Below are positions 1 through 8,352 of a DNA stretch of 32,524 nt, in pieces; position 1 is the first letter of the stretch, and every line of letters begins with the position of its first letter. Source of the stretch: Prochloraceae cyanobacterium PL24a_bin.78 (GTDB lineage Bacteria; Cyanobacteriota; Cyanobacteriia; Cyanobacteriales; JANQIW01). The stretch lies in NCBI GenBank assembly GCA_028281945.1, contig JANQIW010000063.1:1-32524 (forward strand), in the 5' to 3' direction. The position numbers and the translations under genes were made by a program. Under the pieces are notes generated by a model. The model saw only the letters and a program-made list of their open reading frames with translations, did not search any database and had not been told where the DNA came from.

Positions 1-1
1 G

Positions 2-64
2 TTGAAATCTTATTTGCAACATGAACTGCGATCGCCATCTATTCCCATGCGCTTAGTTTCATAA
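2..64 (+). CDS. Possible 3' end of an unidentified gene (truncated by window edge)
   Basis: The second forward frame is open from the window edge to a TAA at 62-64 and gives a plausible C-terminal tail of 20 residues ending in PSIPMRLVS. It contains a HIP1 octamer at 28-35. The segment is too short to assign a family, and it could be an open frame by chance. Confidence 0.3.
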   Translation: MKSYLQHELRSPSIPMRLVS

Positions 65-163
65 TGCCACTACATATAGTGTTGCTGCGGAAGTTCTGAT
101 ATTAATTGTATATTGGCAGAGTGTTTGCTATAAATACTTTAGCTCTTTATTTGGGAATGGAAA

Positions 164-2269
164 TTGCTAAATCTTAAAATATCTAAAAAGATTAAACTAA
201 TTATTACTTTGGCAAGTATTTTTCTGATTGTTTTATTAAGCATCACAATTCCTTCATTAAAACAACAAAAAACTGAAATTCTCTGGGATACTTACGGTAT
301 TCCTCATATTTATGCTAAAGATAATTCCGATTTATTTAAAGCCTTTGGTTGGGCACAGGCACAAAGTCATGGAAATTTAATTTTACAGTTATATGGACAA
401 GCTAGAGGGAAAGCTGCTGAATATTGGGGTCCTAAATATTTTGATTCTGATGAGTATGTAGTAAAAATGGGCATTCCTACTAATTCTCTTCAATGGTATG
501 ATTCTCAATCTCCAGAAATGCAGTCTTATTTAGATGCTTTTGCTCAGGGAATTAATCAATATATTATGGAAAATCCTGATGATATTGAAGAAAAATTTAA
601 AGAAGTTTTGCCAATTAGTGGAGTAGATATTTTAGCTCATATTCAAAGAACTATTTATTATCATTTTTTAATCTCTCCTAATGCTATTGCTAATCTAAAA
701 ACTCAAGGTATTAATGCCACTTCTAATGCTTGGGCTATCGCTCCATCTCGTTCTTTAAATGGTAATTCTTTGTTACTTGCCAACCCGCATTTACCTTGGA
801 GGGATTTATATCTATGGTATGAAGCCCAATTAACTGCCCCCGGAATTGATGCTTATGGTGCAGCTTTAGTGGGAATGCCCATGTTATCCATCGCTTTTAA
901 TGATAATTTGGGGTGGACTTTAAGTATGAATAATCCCGATGCTGCTGATATTTATGAGTTAACTCTAGCAGAAAATGGCTATGTTTACAATGGAGAAATT
1001 CGCCCTTTTGAAGAAGAGAAACAAGTTATTAAAGTAGGCAAGATTATTGAAAAAGAAGTTGTTGTTAAAAAATCAATTCATGGTCCCATTATCGCCGAAA
1101 AAGGTAATAAAGCATATGCTTTACGAGTAGCTGGAGAAGATAAATCCTCAATTATGGAACAATTTTTCCAGATGGCTAAGGCTAATAATCTAGAAGAATT
1201 CGAGACAGCATTAAAGCAATTACAATTACCATTATTTAATATCGTCTATGCCGACAAAAAAGGGCAAATCATGTATGTCTTTAACGGCTTAATTCCTAAA
1301 CGTAATGATAAAAATGAAGATGGAAGTCAAATCTTAGCTGGAGATACAAGTGATACTCTTTGGACTGAATATCATGGCTATGAAGAATTACCTCGACTGT
1401 TAAATCCTACTACTGGTTGGTTACAAAACACAAATGATCCACCTTGGAGTAGTACTTTTCCATCTGAAATCAATTCAAAAGATTATCCTAGTTATTTCGC
1501 ACCTTCTTCTTTAGCACAAGCAGAGGATCTTCTTCGCACTCAAAAATCAATTAAGCTTTTAAAAGATAGAGAAAAAATGGATTTAGACGAGATGATTTCT
1601 CTTAAATTTGACTCCCAATTAGAAGCAGCCGATCGCTTATTAGAATATCTAATTCCCGCCGCTAGGTTGCTAGGAAACCCTTTAGGTAAAGAAGCAGCGG
1701 AAGTTTTAGCCAAATGGAATGGTCAAAGTAATGCCGATAGTCGAGGAGCAGTATTATTTACCTTATGGGCAAATTCTTTAGATTCATCCAATTTATTATT
1801 TGGTAAACCATGGAATGAAACCAATCCTTTAGATACACCCACAGGTTTAAAAGACTTTAATATTGCTTTAGGGGTATTAGAAGGGGTAGCAGCTCAAGTT
1901 AAATTACTATATGGTTCCCTTGATGTACCATGGGGTGAAGTAGTAAGTATGGGTTCTGGTGCACAACAATTACCCGCCAGTGGAGGCTTAGGTAAATTAG
2001 GTAGCTTTCAAGTTGTGGAAATTGCCCCTACAAATAATGAAAAATTTAAAGTAGTAGCAGGAGATAGTTATATTGCTGCCATTGAGTTTTCTCAACCTGT
2101 AAAAGCTAAATCTTTAACAGTTTATGGGAATTCAAGTCAGCCTAATTCCCTTCATAATGGAGATGGTTTGCCCTTATATGCTAGTAAAGAATTACATGAT
2201 GTCTGGCGAAAACCTAGAGAAGTTAAATCACATTTAGAATTTATTACTAATTTTGATAGAAAAAAATAG
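164..2269 (+). CDS. Penicillin acylase family protein (Ntn-hydrolase; AHL acylase-like)
   Basis: A 701-residue N-terminal-nucleophile amidohydrolase. Residues about 11-31 form a single hydrophobic signal/anchor segment, so the enzyme should act in the periplasm or attached to the membrane. The small-subunit region carries the family motif DTYGIPHIYA (42-51). The predicted autocleavage point is Ser187 in TSNAWAI, which would become the N-terminal nucleophile of the large subunit. ANPHLPW and NNPDAADIYEL, typical of the large subunit, follow. Length and order match the penicillin G acylase/AHL acylase family; a cyanobacterial member, AiiC of Nostoc, degrades acyl-homoserine lactones. The substrate here cannot be told. 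The start is TTG: the frame has an upstream stop at 140-142 and no ATG near the N-terminus, and the ATG at 157 is in another frame. It stands alone. Confidence 0.9.
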   Translation: MLNLKISKKIKLIITLASIFLIVLLSITIPSLKQQKTEILWDTYGIPHIYAKDNSDLFKAFGWAQAQSHGNLILQLYGQARGKAAEYWGPKYFDSDEYVVKMGIPTNSLQWYDSQSPEMQSYLDAFAQGINQYIMENPDDIEEKFKEVLPISGVDILAHIQRTIYYHFLISPNAIANLKTQGINATSNAWAIAPSRSLNGNSLLLANPHLPWRDLYLWYEAQLTAPGIDAYGAALVGMPMLSIAFNDNLGWTLSMNNPDAADIYELTLAENGYVYNGEIRPFEEEKQVIKVGKIIEKEVVVKKSIHGPIIAEKGNKAYALRVAGEDKSSIMEQFFQMAKANNLEEFETALKQLQLPLFNIVYADKKGQIMYVFNGLIPKRNDKNEDGSQILAGDTSDTLWTEYHGYEELPRLLNPTTGWLQNTNDPPWSSTFPSEINSKDYPSYFAPSSLAQAEDLLRTQKSIKLLKDREKMDLDEMISLKFDSQLEAADRLLEYLIPAARLLGNPLGKEAAEVLAKWNGQSNADSRGAVLFTLWANSLDSSNLLFGKPWNETNPLDTPTGLKDFNIALGVLEGVAAQVKLLYGSLDVPWGEVVSMGSGAQQLPASGGLGKLGSFQVVEIAPTNNEKFKVVAGDSYIAAIEFSQPVKAKSLTVYGNSSQPNSLHNGDGLPLYASKELHDVWRKPREVKSHLEFITNFDRKK

Positions 2270-2334
2270 ATTTTATCCTTATGTTGATTGATTGATTTAC
2301 TAATAAGCACGATAGGAAAAGAATCTTGAAGTAA

Positions 2335-2351
2335 TGGGGGTTTTAACCCCT
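2335..2351 (+). terminator. Candidate hairpin after the acylase gene
   Basis: GGGGTT and AACCCC form a short GC-rich stem with a two-base loop about 70 bases after the acylase stop. No clear T-run follows, so it is a weak terminator candidate. Confidence 0.3.
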
Positions 2352-2441
2352 GTATTTGTGCTATAATTTAAGAAACAATAATTCAAGGTGAAAAACCTGT
2401 TTACGGCATCAAACAGAAATTAAGCTCAATGTATAGTGGAA

Positions 2442-2475
2442 TGATCAATTGTTAATTATTAACAGTTAATGATCA
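2442..2475. repeat. Imperfect inverted repeat upstream of the phosphoribosyltransferase
   Basis: TGATCAATTGTTAAT and ATTAACAGTTAATGATCA face each other around one base, with a short bulge in the right arm. It lies 33 bases before the start codon at 2509, so it could be an operator or simply one of the GTTAAT-rich repeats common in AT-rich intergenic DNA. Confidence 0.4.
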
Positions 2476-2508
2476 ACATCTCAAGTATTCCTTATATAAA
2501 GATTTAAA

Positions 2509-3195
2509 ATGAACGAGCAATTAGCCAATAGAAAGGAAGCAGGGGTTTTATTAGCGTCAAAATTAACCCATTATGCTAATTCCCAAGATGTATTAGTATT
2601 AGGGCTTCCTCGTGGTGGTGTGCCAGTTGCTTTTGAAATAGCTAAAGCTCTCAATTTGCCTTTAGATATCTTTTTAGTGAGAAAATTGGGGGCACCAAGA
2701 CGCAAAGAATTAGCTATTGGCGCAATTGCCATGGGAGGGATAATAGTTATGAATCAGGATATTTTAGAATGGCTGAAAATAAAACAATCTGCCATTGAGT
2801 CTATTATCCATCACGAAAAACAAGAATTACAACGTCGCGATCGCGCTTATCGTGGAAATCGCCCTTTTCCTGAAATAGAAAATCGTACGATTATTATTGT
2901 GGATGATGGTATAGCTACAGGAGCCACTTTAAGAGTAGCTATAACTGCTTTAAAACAGCAAAATCCTAAAAGTATTGTAATCGCTATACCTGTGGCACCG
3001 CCTTCAATTCTGAGAGAATTCCAAGATTTAGTGAATGAAATTATTTGTTTAAAGCAGCCAAAATCCCTTAGTTCTATTAGTCTTTGGTATCAAGATTTCT
3101 CTCAAACTACTGATGAAGAAGTTTGTCAGTTACTTAATATTGCTAATTTTGGTAATAATAGTAATTATGATAATATATCTAATCATAATTCTTAA
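2509..3195 (+). CDS. Phosphoribosyltransferase family protein
   Basis: A 228-residue type I phosphoribosyltransferase. The hood/N-terminal signature LGLPRGGVPVA (31-41) is followed by VRKLGAPRRKELAIGAIA (57-74). The PRPP-binding loop is TIIIVDDGIATGATLR (127-142), with both acidic residues and the GATGAT-type turn intact. This subfamily is widespread in cyanobacteria and other bacteria, and its nucleobase substrate is usually not defined. The C-terminus is Asn/Ser-rich and probably disordered. It appears monocistronic: the gene before it ends 239 bases upstream and the gene after it is on the other strand. Confidence 0.85.
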   Translation: MNEQLANRKEAGVLLASKLTHYANSQDVLVLGLPRGGVPVAFEIAKALNLPLDIFLVRKLGAPRRKELAIGAIAMGGIIVMNQDILEWLKIKQSAIESIIHHEKQELQRRDRAYRGNRPFPEIENRTIIIVDDGIATGATLRVAITALKQQNPKSIVIAIPVAPPSILREFQDLVNEIICLKQPKSLSSISLWYQDFSQTTDEEVCQLLNIANFGNNSNYDNISNHNS

Positions 3196-3288
3196 TTAAT
3201 TGCCTTAGTAAAGCAAGCTTTGATATTGAATTTTTTATCTTTTTTATAATAAATCTGAATTAGGTTTTGACAAAATAATAGGATAATC

Positions 3289-4818
3289 TTAACCATAAGG
3301 AGATTTATCTGCTTGACTTGGAAAATATCTACTTCTTTTTGTCTGGGTATGTTTAACTAATTTTAGCCCTTCATTAGTACCAAATACGGAAGCTTTTTCT
3401 TTTTTTTCATTAGTAACCCATTGATAATATTTATTTTTAAGCCATTTGTTATTTTTATTATGATGTCTTCTCTTGCACCATCTCCAGATTTTCCAGTCTA
3501 CTAAATAATCTAGTCTAGAAAAACTTTTTTGACTCATGACATAGCGATAATGTTGACACCATTTTTCAATCTTGGGATTCAAATCTTTGAGGAGATTTTC
3601 TTGAGTATCTGCTTTTTTGCTCTCAATTGCTTGAGCAATTTTACGATAATGTTTTTTTATTTCATCTTTTGATGGAGTGATAATCGTTTCAAAAGTTAGT
3701 AAATTCCCATTTTTATCTTTTCTTCTCTTATGTTTTCCTATTGGAAACTGTCTAATATGAAAACCGATAAAATCAAATCCCGGAGAATTTTCTTCATGGA
3801 TATTTAGAGTGTGTATTATTTTCGTTTTATCTTTATTAAGTTTTAATCCTATTTCCTGCAACCATTTTTCTATTATATCAATACATCCTTCTAGGAGAGT
3901 TGAATCATGATGAAAAACAACCAACTCATCACCATAGCGAATCATTTTTTCTGAGGAGGATTTCTGAGTATTAAAATAATCTTCTATAGAATTTTCCAAA
4001 CCATGTAAAGCAATATTGGCTAATAAAGGAGAAATTGCATTATCCCATGAATTATCCATTGGTTTATCCAAAACTTTTTCAGAGAAAGGATTATCTTGAA
4101 AAATACCTGTCTGTAGCCAAGCATTGATTTGCCTTTTGAGGGAAGGGAAAGTATTGATTTTTTCCAGTAATTTTAATCGATGAATACTATCAAAACCTGT
4201 GATTTCTGCCTTTAAAACATAAGTAGATCGTTCTTGTACAAAATTAAATATAGCTTTGATTGTATCATGACAAGATTTATTCGGGCGAAAACCATAAATA
4301 TTAGGGTTAAATCTTCCTTCCCATTCAGGTTCAAGGGCAAATTTTACCAATGTTTGTAAAACTTGATTATATATAGAGGGGATATTTAAAGGACATTTGA
4401 TGGTAAATTCTGGTTTAGGAATCCATTTTCCCCTCACAGGTTTGGAATTATGATCTGTTAATCTTAAATGTTCGACTATTTCATAACTGATATGAGCCTT
4501 TAAGCAACTCAAATCATATTGGTTGATCTTGCTATTTTTAACTAATGATCTGACTTTATTTAGCTTATAAATAGCCAGCATTTTAGCAGATCTAGAGTTA
4601 TTCAATAATAATTTTTGCAGTTTACGAAGAGTTGGAAAATCCCCATTACAAGAAGCATGATAAATTCTGACTTGCAATTTGAATACTTCTTGCTCTATAG
4701 TTTTCCAGTCTTCTCCTTGTAAATCATAGTAAGCTTTTTTTTCTTCTGGTAAGAGTAAGCTTTTTACTGGCTGATGTCTTAAAGTTTTGAGTTTTTGAGA
4801 TTGAACTCTTTTGGCCAT
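3289..4818 (-). CDS. Free-standing group II intron RT/maturase-like protein, catalytic motifs degraded
   Basis: A 509-residue relative of group II intron-encoded proteins. The N-terminal RT region (WKTIEQEVFKLQVRIYHA, 38-55), ALEPEWEGRFNPNIYGFRP (161-179) and ISPLLANIALHG (262-273) are clearly conserved, as is the maturase (X) domain WKIWRWCKRRHHNKNNKWLK (442-461). The RT active site is altered. The motif A aspartate is Glu205 (VLKAEI). The usual TPQGG stretch reads NSWDN (256-260). YADD reads YGDE (295-298). The protein ends at SPYG, where family members normally run into an HNH endonuclease. No domain V-like RNA is visible in the 90 bases downstream. It lies 39 bases after the ferredoxin gene on the same strand, so the two may be co-transcribed. 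I infer a domesticated RNA-binding/splicing protein rather than an active polymerase. Confidence 0.85.
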   Translation of the reverse strand: MAKRVQSQKLKTLRHQPVKSLLLPEEKKAYYDLQGEDWKTIEQEVFKLQVRIYHASCNGDFPTLRKLQKLLLNNSRSAKMLAIYKLNKVRSLVKNSKINQYDLSCLKAHISYEIVEHLRLTDHNSKPVRGKWIPKPEFTIKCPLNIPSIYNQVLQTLVKFALEPEWEGRFNPNIYGFRPNKSCHDTIKAIFNFVQERSTYVLKAEITGFDSIHRLKLLEKINTFPSLKRQINAWLQTGIFQDNPFSEKVLDKPMDNSWDNAISPLLANIALHGLENSIEDYFNTQKSSSEKMIRYGDELVVFHHDSTLLEGCIDIIEKWLQEIGLKLNKDKTKIIHTLNIHEENSPGFDFIGFHIRQFPIGKHKRRKDKNGNLLTFETIITPSKDEIKKHYRKIAQAIESKKADTQENLLKDLNPKIEKWCQHYRYVMSQKSFSRLDYLVDWKIWRWCKRRHHNKNNKWLKNKYYQWVTNEKKEKASVFGTNEGLKLVKHTQTKRSRYFPSQADKSPYG

Positions 4819-4857
4819 AAAGAAATTTCTAACATCTAAGAAAGATTCAACAGATAT

Positions 4858-5178
4858 TTAAACAGACAAACCAAATTGTTCATTGTAAACTAGATCTTCT
4901 TTTTCTGTTTCCAATTTTAAATCACTACGAGGATAAGAGACACATAGTAAAGCATATCCTTGAGCTTGTAAATCTGGGGATAAACCCATTCCTTCACTTT
5001 GATCGACACTTCCTTCTTTGATTAAACCAGCACAGGTGGTACATACTCCGGCATTACAAGAACTTGGTAAATCGATTCCTGCATCTAGGGCAGCTTGTAA
5101 TACGGTTTTGTCTTCTGGTACTTCGATATTGTAAGTATTACCTTGGTGATTAATTTCTACTGAATATACTTGAGTCAT
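4858..5178 (-). CDS. Plant-type [2Fe-2S] ferredoxin
   Basis: A 106-residue soluble electron carrier with the cysteine set C41-x4-C46-x2-C49-x29-C79, as in photosynthetic ferredoxins. The N-terminus YSVEINHQGNTYNIEVPEDKTVLQAALDAG is the usual beta-grasp start. It carries a C-terminal tail after the last strand (KEDLVYNEQFGLSV), longer than in the main PetF, which points to one of the minor, low-abundance cyanobacterial ferredoxins rather than the principal photosystem I acceptor. The exact paralogue cannot be fixed by eye. Its promoter must lie in 5179-5529, and the RT-like gene follows 39 bases downstream. Confidence 0.92.
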   Translation of the reverse strand: MTQVYSVEINHQGNTYNIEVPEDKTVLQAALDAGIDLPSSCNAGVCTTCAGLIKEGSVDQSEGMGLSPDLQAQGYALLCVSYPRSDLKLETEKEDLVYNEQFGLSV

Positions 5179-5529
5179 AAAAGTTTAGTTTACCAATTTA
5201 TAGGAATTCTTATTCTACACTTTAATCTTCCATTTTTTGAGGATCTTTAAATCTAAAAAATTCTTTAAATTATTATCTAGGGAGTATTTAATTTGTAGAG
5301 TTAAATTGGCAATAATCAATGTTGAGAATTATTTGTTATTTTTCTTCAAAAATAATTTAGTTAATTTGGAATTTAGATTCAAAAAAATCACTAATTAAAG
5401 GATGATTACAAAAAAGAAAGATAGTTTTTTCTCTTGAGATCATCTGATTTATAACTTGGAATAAATCAAAACAGGAACTTACAACTAGTAATAAAAAATT
5501 AAATTAATAACTAAAGTGAACTTTAAATA
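5179..5529. other. Intergenic stretch between sigC and the ferredoxin gene
   Basis: AT-rich, 351 bases. It holds the 3' flank of sigC and the ferredoxin promoter region. I see no RNA gene, convincing hairpin terminator or conserved ORF in it. Confidence 0.5.
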
Positions 5530-6630
5530 TTATTGTAAAGATTCAAAATAATCACGCATTTGTCTAGAGCGTTTAGGTTGCCGTAATTTGTGCATAGCTT
5601 TTGATTCAATTTGGCGAACTCTTTCTCGTGATAAATCCAGAGCACGAGCCACATATGCCAAAGAACGAGAGACACCATCTTGAAAACCAAACCGCATTCT
5701 AATGACATCTCTTTCTCGATTAGTTAGGGTAGTCATTAAATCCTCGATATCACTTCTGAGAGAATCTTGCATCAAATTCTCTTCTGGAGTAGCGGTTTCT
5801 GTTTCTAACAACTCACTTAACTCAGTATCTTGATCTTTACCTACTTTGATATCTAAAGAAATCGATCGAGGAACTTTAGCTAATACTTCCCTGATATGGG
5901 ATGGAGTCACTTCTAACTCTTTAGCAATTTCTTCAATAGTAGCAATGCCGCCTTTTTCCTGAGATATCAAACGTTGGGCTTTTTTGATTTTATTGAGTTT
6001 TTCTGTAATATGAATTGGTAAACGTATATTACGACTTTGAGTAGCGATGGCCCTTGTAATGCCTTGACGAATCCACCAATAGGCATAAGTACTAAATCGA
6101 TATCCTTTGGTAGGATCGAATTTTTCCACCGCTCTTTCTAAACCCAAAGTACCTTCTTGAATGAGATCGAGAAATTCTAAACCCCGATTCTGATATTTTT
6201 TAGCAATAGAAACTACAAGACGCAGGTTAGCTTTAATCATTTTATCTTTGGCTCGAATACCTGCCTTTTGAACTGTTTCTAGCTCTTGTATTTCAATGCC
6301 TGCTATTTCTGCCCAACGTTTTTTTTCTATTACAAAAGATGGTTTTATTTCTGATAGCTTTATTTTTATTTCTGATGTTTGCTCTTGAGATTGATTTCCC
6401 AATTCCACCAAATTTATGTAACTTTGAACTTGTTGGGCTAACTTAATTTCTTCTTCTTGATTTAATAAAGGTACTCGACCAATTTCTGATAGATATAATC
6501 TGACTAAATCTGTTGTTGCTCGATTATATTTTATATTTTTATTTACTTTCAATTCATTATCTAAATTTAGATCTTGGGATCTTAATTTATCAAGAGAATC
6601 TTTATAATCGTTATTTTGTATAGCTGACAT
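5530..6630 (-). CDS. sigC: RNA polymerase sigma factor, group 2, SigC type
   Basis: A 366-residue sigma-70 family protein. Region 1.2 is [23 protein letters not shown] (about 39-61). Region 2 includes the core-binding and -10-recognition stretch [58 protein letters not shown]. Regions 3 and 4 follow, with the helix-turn-helix [22 protein letters not shown] near the end. The [14 protein letters not shown] stretch before region 2, [25 protein letters not shown], and the DYFESLQ terminus resemble cyanobacterial SigC, a non-essential sigma factor linked to stress and stationary-phase or nitrogen responses. The subgroup assignment is from memory of the family and is less certain than the sigma-factor call. 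It has its own upstream region (6631-6918). Confidence 0.9.
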   Translation of the reverse strand: MSAIQNNDYKDSLDKLRSQDLNLDNELKVNKNIKYNRATTDLVRLYLSEIGRVPLLNQEEEIKLAQQVQSYINLVELGNQSQEQTSEIKIKLSEIKPSFVIEKKRWAEIAGIEIQELETVQKAGIRAKDKMIKANLRLVVSIAKKYQNRGLEFLDLIQEGTLGLERAVEKFDPTKGYRFSTYAYWWIRQGITRAIATQSRNIRLPIHITEKLNKIKKAQRLISQEKGGIATIEEIAKELEVTPSHIREVLAKVPRSISLDIKVGKDQDTELSELLETETATPEENLMQDSLRSDIEDLMTTLTNRERDVIRMRFGFQDGVSRSLAYVARALDLSRERVRQIESKAMHKLRQPKRSRQMRDYFESLQ

Positions 6631-6812
6631 AGCATTTTTCCACTCATAATTAAATTTGATTTAGTGGCTTATTTCTTATCACCCTATTACTTAGTTTTCC
6701 CAAGGGTAGTAGCAAAAAGAACACTATAGTATATATTTTTTTTTAATCAACTGGAAATAAAAATAATACTTGGGGTTAGATTTGCTTTTTAGGATAACTT
6801 AAGAAATTACTA

Positions 6813-6836
6813 CAGGAATTAATTTGATAATTCCTG
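6813..6836 (-). terminator. Stem-loop downstream of lipA
   Basis: CAGGAATTA and TAATTCCTG form a perfect 9-bp stem with a 6-base loop, 82 bases after the lipA stop and upstream of sigC on the same strand. It has no strong U-run in the lipA direction, so it may slow or end lipA transcription or be a site in the sigC upstream region. Confidence 0.4.
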
Positions 6837-6918
6837 AAAGACTTTTCTTTTTATTAGAAGACATTTTGGGTGGATTTGTTCCCATAAATTAAGGAATATT
6901 TAGTTAAGATTTGTTGAC

Positions 6919-7794
6919 TTAAGGATTTCGAGGATAAATACTCATTAATTTGCGTACTTCTTCTGCGTGATATGAACTACGAGTAAGGGGAGATGAGACT
7001 ACTTGCAAAAAACCAATGGATTCCCCAAATTCTCTCCAACTTTCAAACATTTCAGGGGGAATAAATTCTTTGACTGGTAAATGTTTTGGGGATGGTTGTA
7101 AGTATTGGCCGATGCTTAAAATATCACAGTCTACTTTGCGTAAATCCCTCATCACTTCTCTTACTTCTCCATCGGTTTCTCCTAATCCCACCATGATTCC
7201 TGATTTGGTATATATCCAAGGGGCAATTTCACGGGTACGTTGGAGTAATTCTAGTGATCGTTCATAATTTCCTTGAGGGCGTACTCTTCGATATAAACTG
7301 GGTACGGTTTCCGTGTTATGGTTAAGTACTTCTGGTTTGCCTTGGATAATCACTTCTAATGCTTCCCAGTTGCCGCATAAATCGGGGATAAGGACTTCGA
7401 TGGTGGTATCAGGTGAAATAGCTCGAATTTCTTCTATACAGCGTAGAAATTGATTTGCGCCCCCATCTGGTAAATCATCTCGATTCACGGAGGTAATGAC
7501 GACATGATTTAATTGCAAACGTCTTACTGCTTCCGCTAGGTGTTTTGGCTCATTACGATCGAGAGGTTGGGGTTTTTTCTCGAAATCGATATCACAATAT
7601 GGGCACGCCCTGGTACAAGCAGGACCCATAATTAAAAAAGTTGCTGTGCCGGCATTAAAGCATTCTCCAATGTTGGGGCAAGATGCTTCTTCACAAACCG
7701 TATTTAGCCCTAAATCCCGGAGGATTCCTTTGACATTTCCAACTCGTTGCCATTGAGGTGCTTTTACTCTTAACCAATTGGGTTTTATACTCAC
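6919..7794 (-). CDS. lipA: Lipoyl synthase (radical SAM)
   Basis: A 291-residue radical-SAM enzyme that inserts two sulfurs into octanoyl groups on lipoyl domains (pyruvate dehydrogenase, glycine cleavage H protein). The auxiliary cluster ligands are C34, C39 and C45 in [12 protein letters not shown]. The SAM-cluster motif is C60-x3-C64-x2-C67 (CTRACPYC). The C-terminal RSSYHAEE motif supplies the serine ligand of the auxiliary cluster. Full length for the family. The start is GTG at 7794, with a purine-rich AAGGA about 12 bases upstream; no in-frame ATG precedes it. It is monocistronic here and points away from the tRNA gene. Confidence 0.96.
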   Translation of the reverse strand: MSIKPNWLRVKAPQWQRVGNVKGILRDLGLNTVCEEASCPNIGECFNAGTATFLIMGPACTRACPYCDIDFEKKPQPLDRNEPKHLAEAVRRLQLNHVVITSVNRDDLPDGGANQFLRCIEEIRAISPDTTIEVLIPDLCGNWEALEVIIQGKPEVLNHNTETVPSLYRRVRPQGNYERSLELLQRTREIAPWIYTKSGIMVGLGETDGEVREVMRDLRKVDCDILSIGQYLQPSPKHLPVKEFIPPEMFESWREFGESIGFLQVVSSPLTRSSYHAEEVRKLMSIYPRNP

Positions 7795-7832
7795 TTTGGA
7801 TTTCTTCCTTTCTATTTGGGATCTTTAAATGT

Positions 7833-7838
7833 TATAAT
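7833..7838 (+). promoter_or_regulatory. Candidate -10 element for tRNA-Pro
   Basis: A perfect TATAAT lies 23 bases before the first tRNA base. No good -35 match is visible at the usual spacing. Confidence 0.4.
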
Positions 7839-7845
7839 TAATTAT

Positions 7846-7867
7846 ATTATCGGGATATTATCGGGAT
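7846..7867 (+). repeat. 11-bp tandem duplication across the tRNA 5' end
   Basis: ATTATCGGGAT occurs twice in a row. The second copy supplies the first six bases of the tRNA acceptor stem (CGGGAT), so the acceptor strand is pre-duplicated in the leader. Confidence 0.8.
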
Positions 7868-7935
7868 GTAGCGCAGTTTGGTAGCGCACTTTGTTCGGGG
7901 CGAAGGAGTCGCTGGTTCAAATCCAGTCATCCCGA
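7862..7935 (+). tRNA. tRNA-Pro (anticodon CGG)
   Basis: A complete cloverleaf can be folded by eye. The acceptor stem CGGGATG pairs with CATCCCG, with discriminator A. The D arm is GCGC/GCGC, the anticodon stem CTTTG/CGAAG closes the loop TTCGGGG (anticodon CGG, codon CCG), and the T arm GCTGG-TTCAAAT-CCAGT is standard. No encoded CCA and no intron. It stands alone between lipA, which points away, and the antitoxin gene. Confidence 0.93.
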
Positions 7936-8318
7936 CTGTGTTTTAAGTGCTTTGTTGAGAATGGTTTTTGCTGAATGGGAGATGGGGAGTTTCTGGAGAC
8001 AAGGAAGACAAGGGAGACAAGGGAGAATTTAGTGAATCTTATTACTTACTTACTTAACTTATTACTTATTACTTAAATCTTGGATTGGGGAAAATAAATT
8101 TTGGTTAATTATTTTAGATTCAGAATTTTTCTACATGATTATTATTTTAGAAAATTGGGATGAGTTGTTTAAAGAAGATTTATAATGAACATTCGTTTTA
8201 AGTTCAAGAGACAATTTGAGATGGAATTTGACAGATGGAATTGCAGAGATATAAAGGAAATATCTACTGGTTTAAGTTTGGGATTTTGCCATGGTTTTTA
8301 ATTAAGCTTAAGATAAGG
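7936..8318. other. Intergenic stretch with repeats and tiny open frames
   Basis: Holds a purine-rich dispersed repeat (7976-8030), TTACTTA heptads (8038-8075), a partial copy of the main dispersed repeat (about 8082-8150), and two adjacent tiny frames: 16 codons ending just before 8185, then 38 codons at 8185-8301. The latter has a protein-like composition but no recognisable family and no good ribosome-binding site. Confidence 0.5.
7976..8030 (-). repeat. Pyrimidine-rich dispersed repeat, copy 1
   Basis: Read on the minus strand it contains CTCCCTTGTCTCCCTTGTCT, then CCAGAAACTCCCCATCTCCC. The same units occur at 13422-13457 and 18787-18990. The adjoining AAGTAATAAGTAATAAG heptads are also shared with the 18787-18990 copy. 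Confidence 0.65.
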
Positions 8319-8324
8319 TATAAT
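8319..8324 (+). promoter_or_regulatory. -10 element of the antitoxin/toxin-TPR operon
   Basis: A perfect TATAAT overlaps a potential ATG at 8323. If this is the -10 box, transcription starts near 8331, which makes the ATG at 8353 the true antitoxin start. Confidence 0.5.
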
Positions 8325-8352
8325 GTTAATTAATTATGGAAGAATAAACTCT

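Noticed and set aside
3196-5178. Intact group II intron around the RT-like ORF
   Set aside because: No domain V/VI-like hairpin is seen downstream and no intron 5' boundary upstream; the ferredoxin gene lies only 39 bases away.
8323-8352. Upstream ATG as antitoxin start
   Set aside because: It overlaps a TATAAT -10 box and lacks a ribosome-binding site, whereas the ATG at 8353 has GGAAGA at good spacing.
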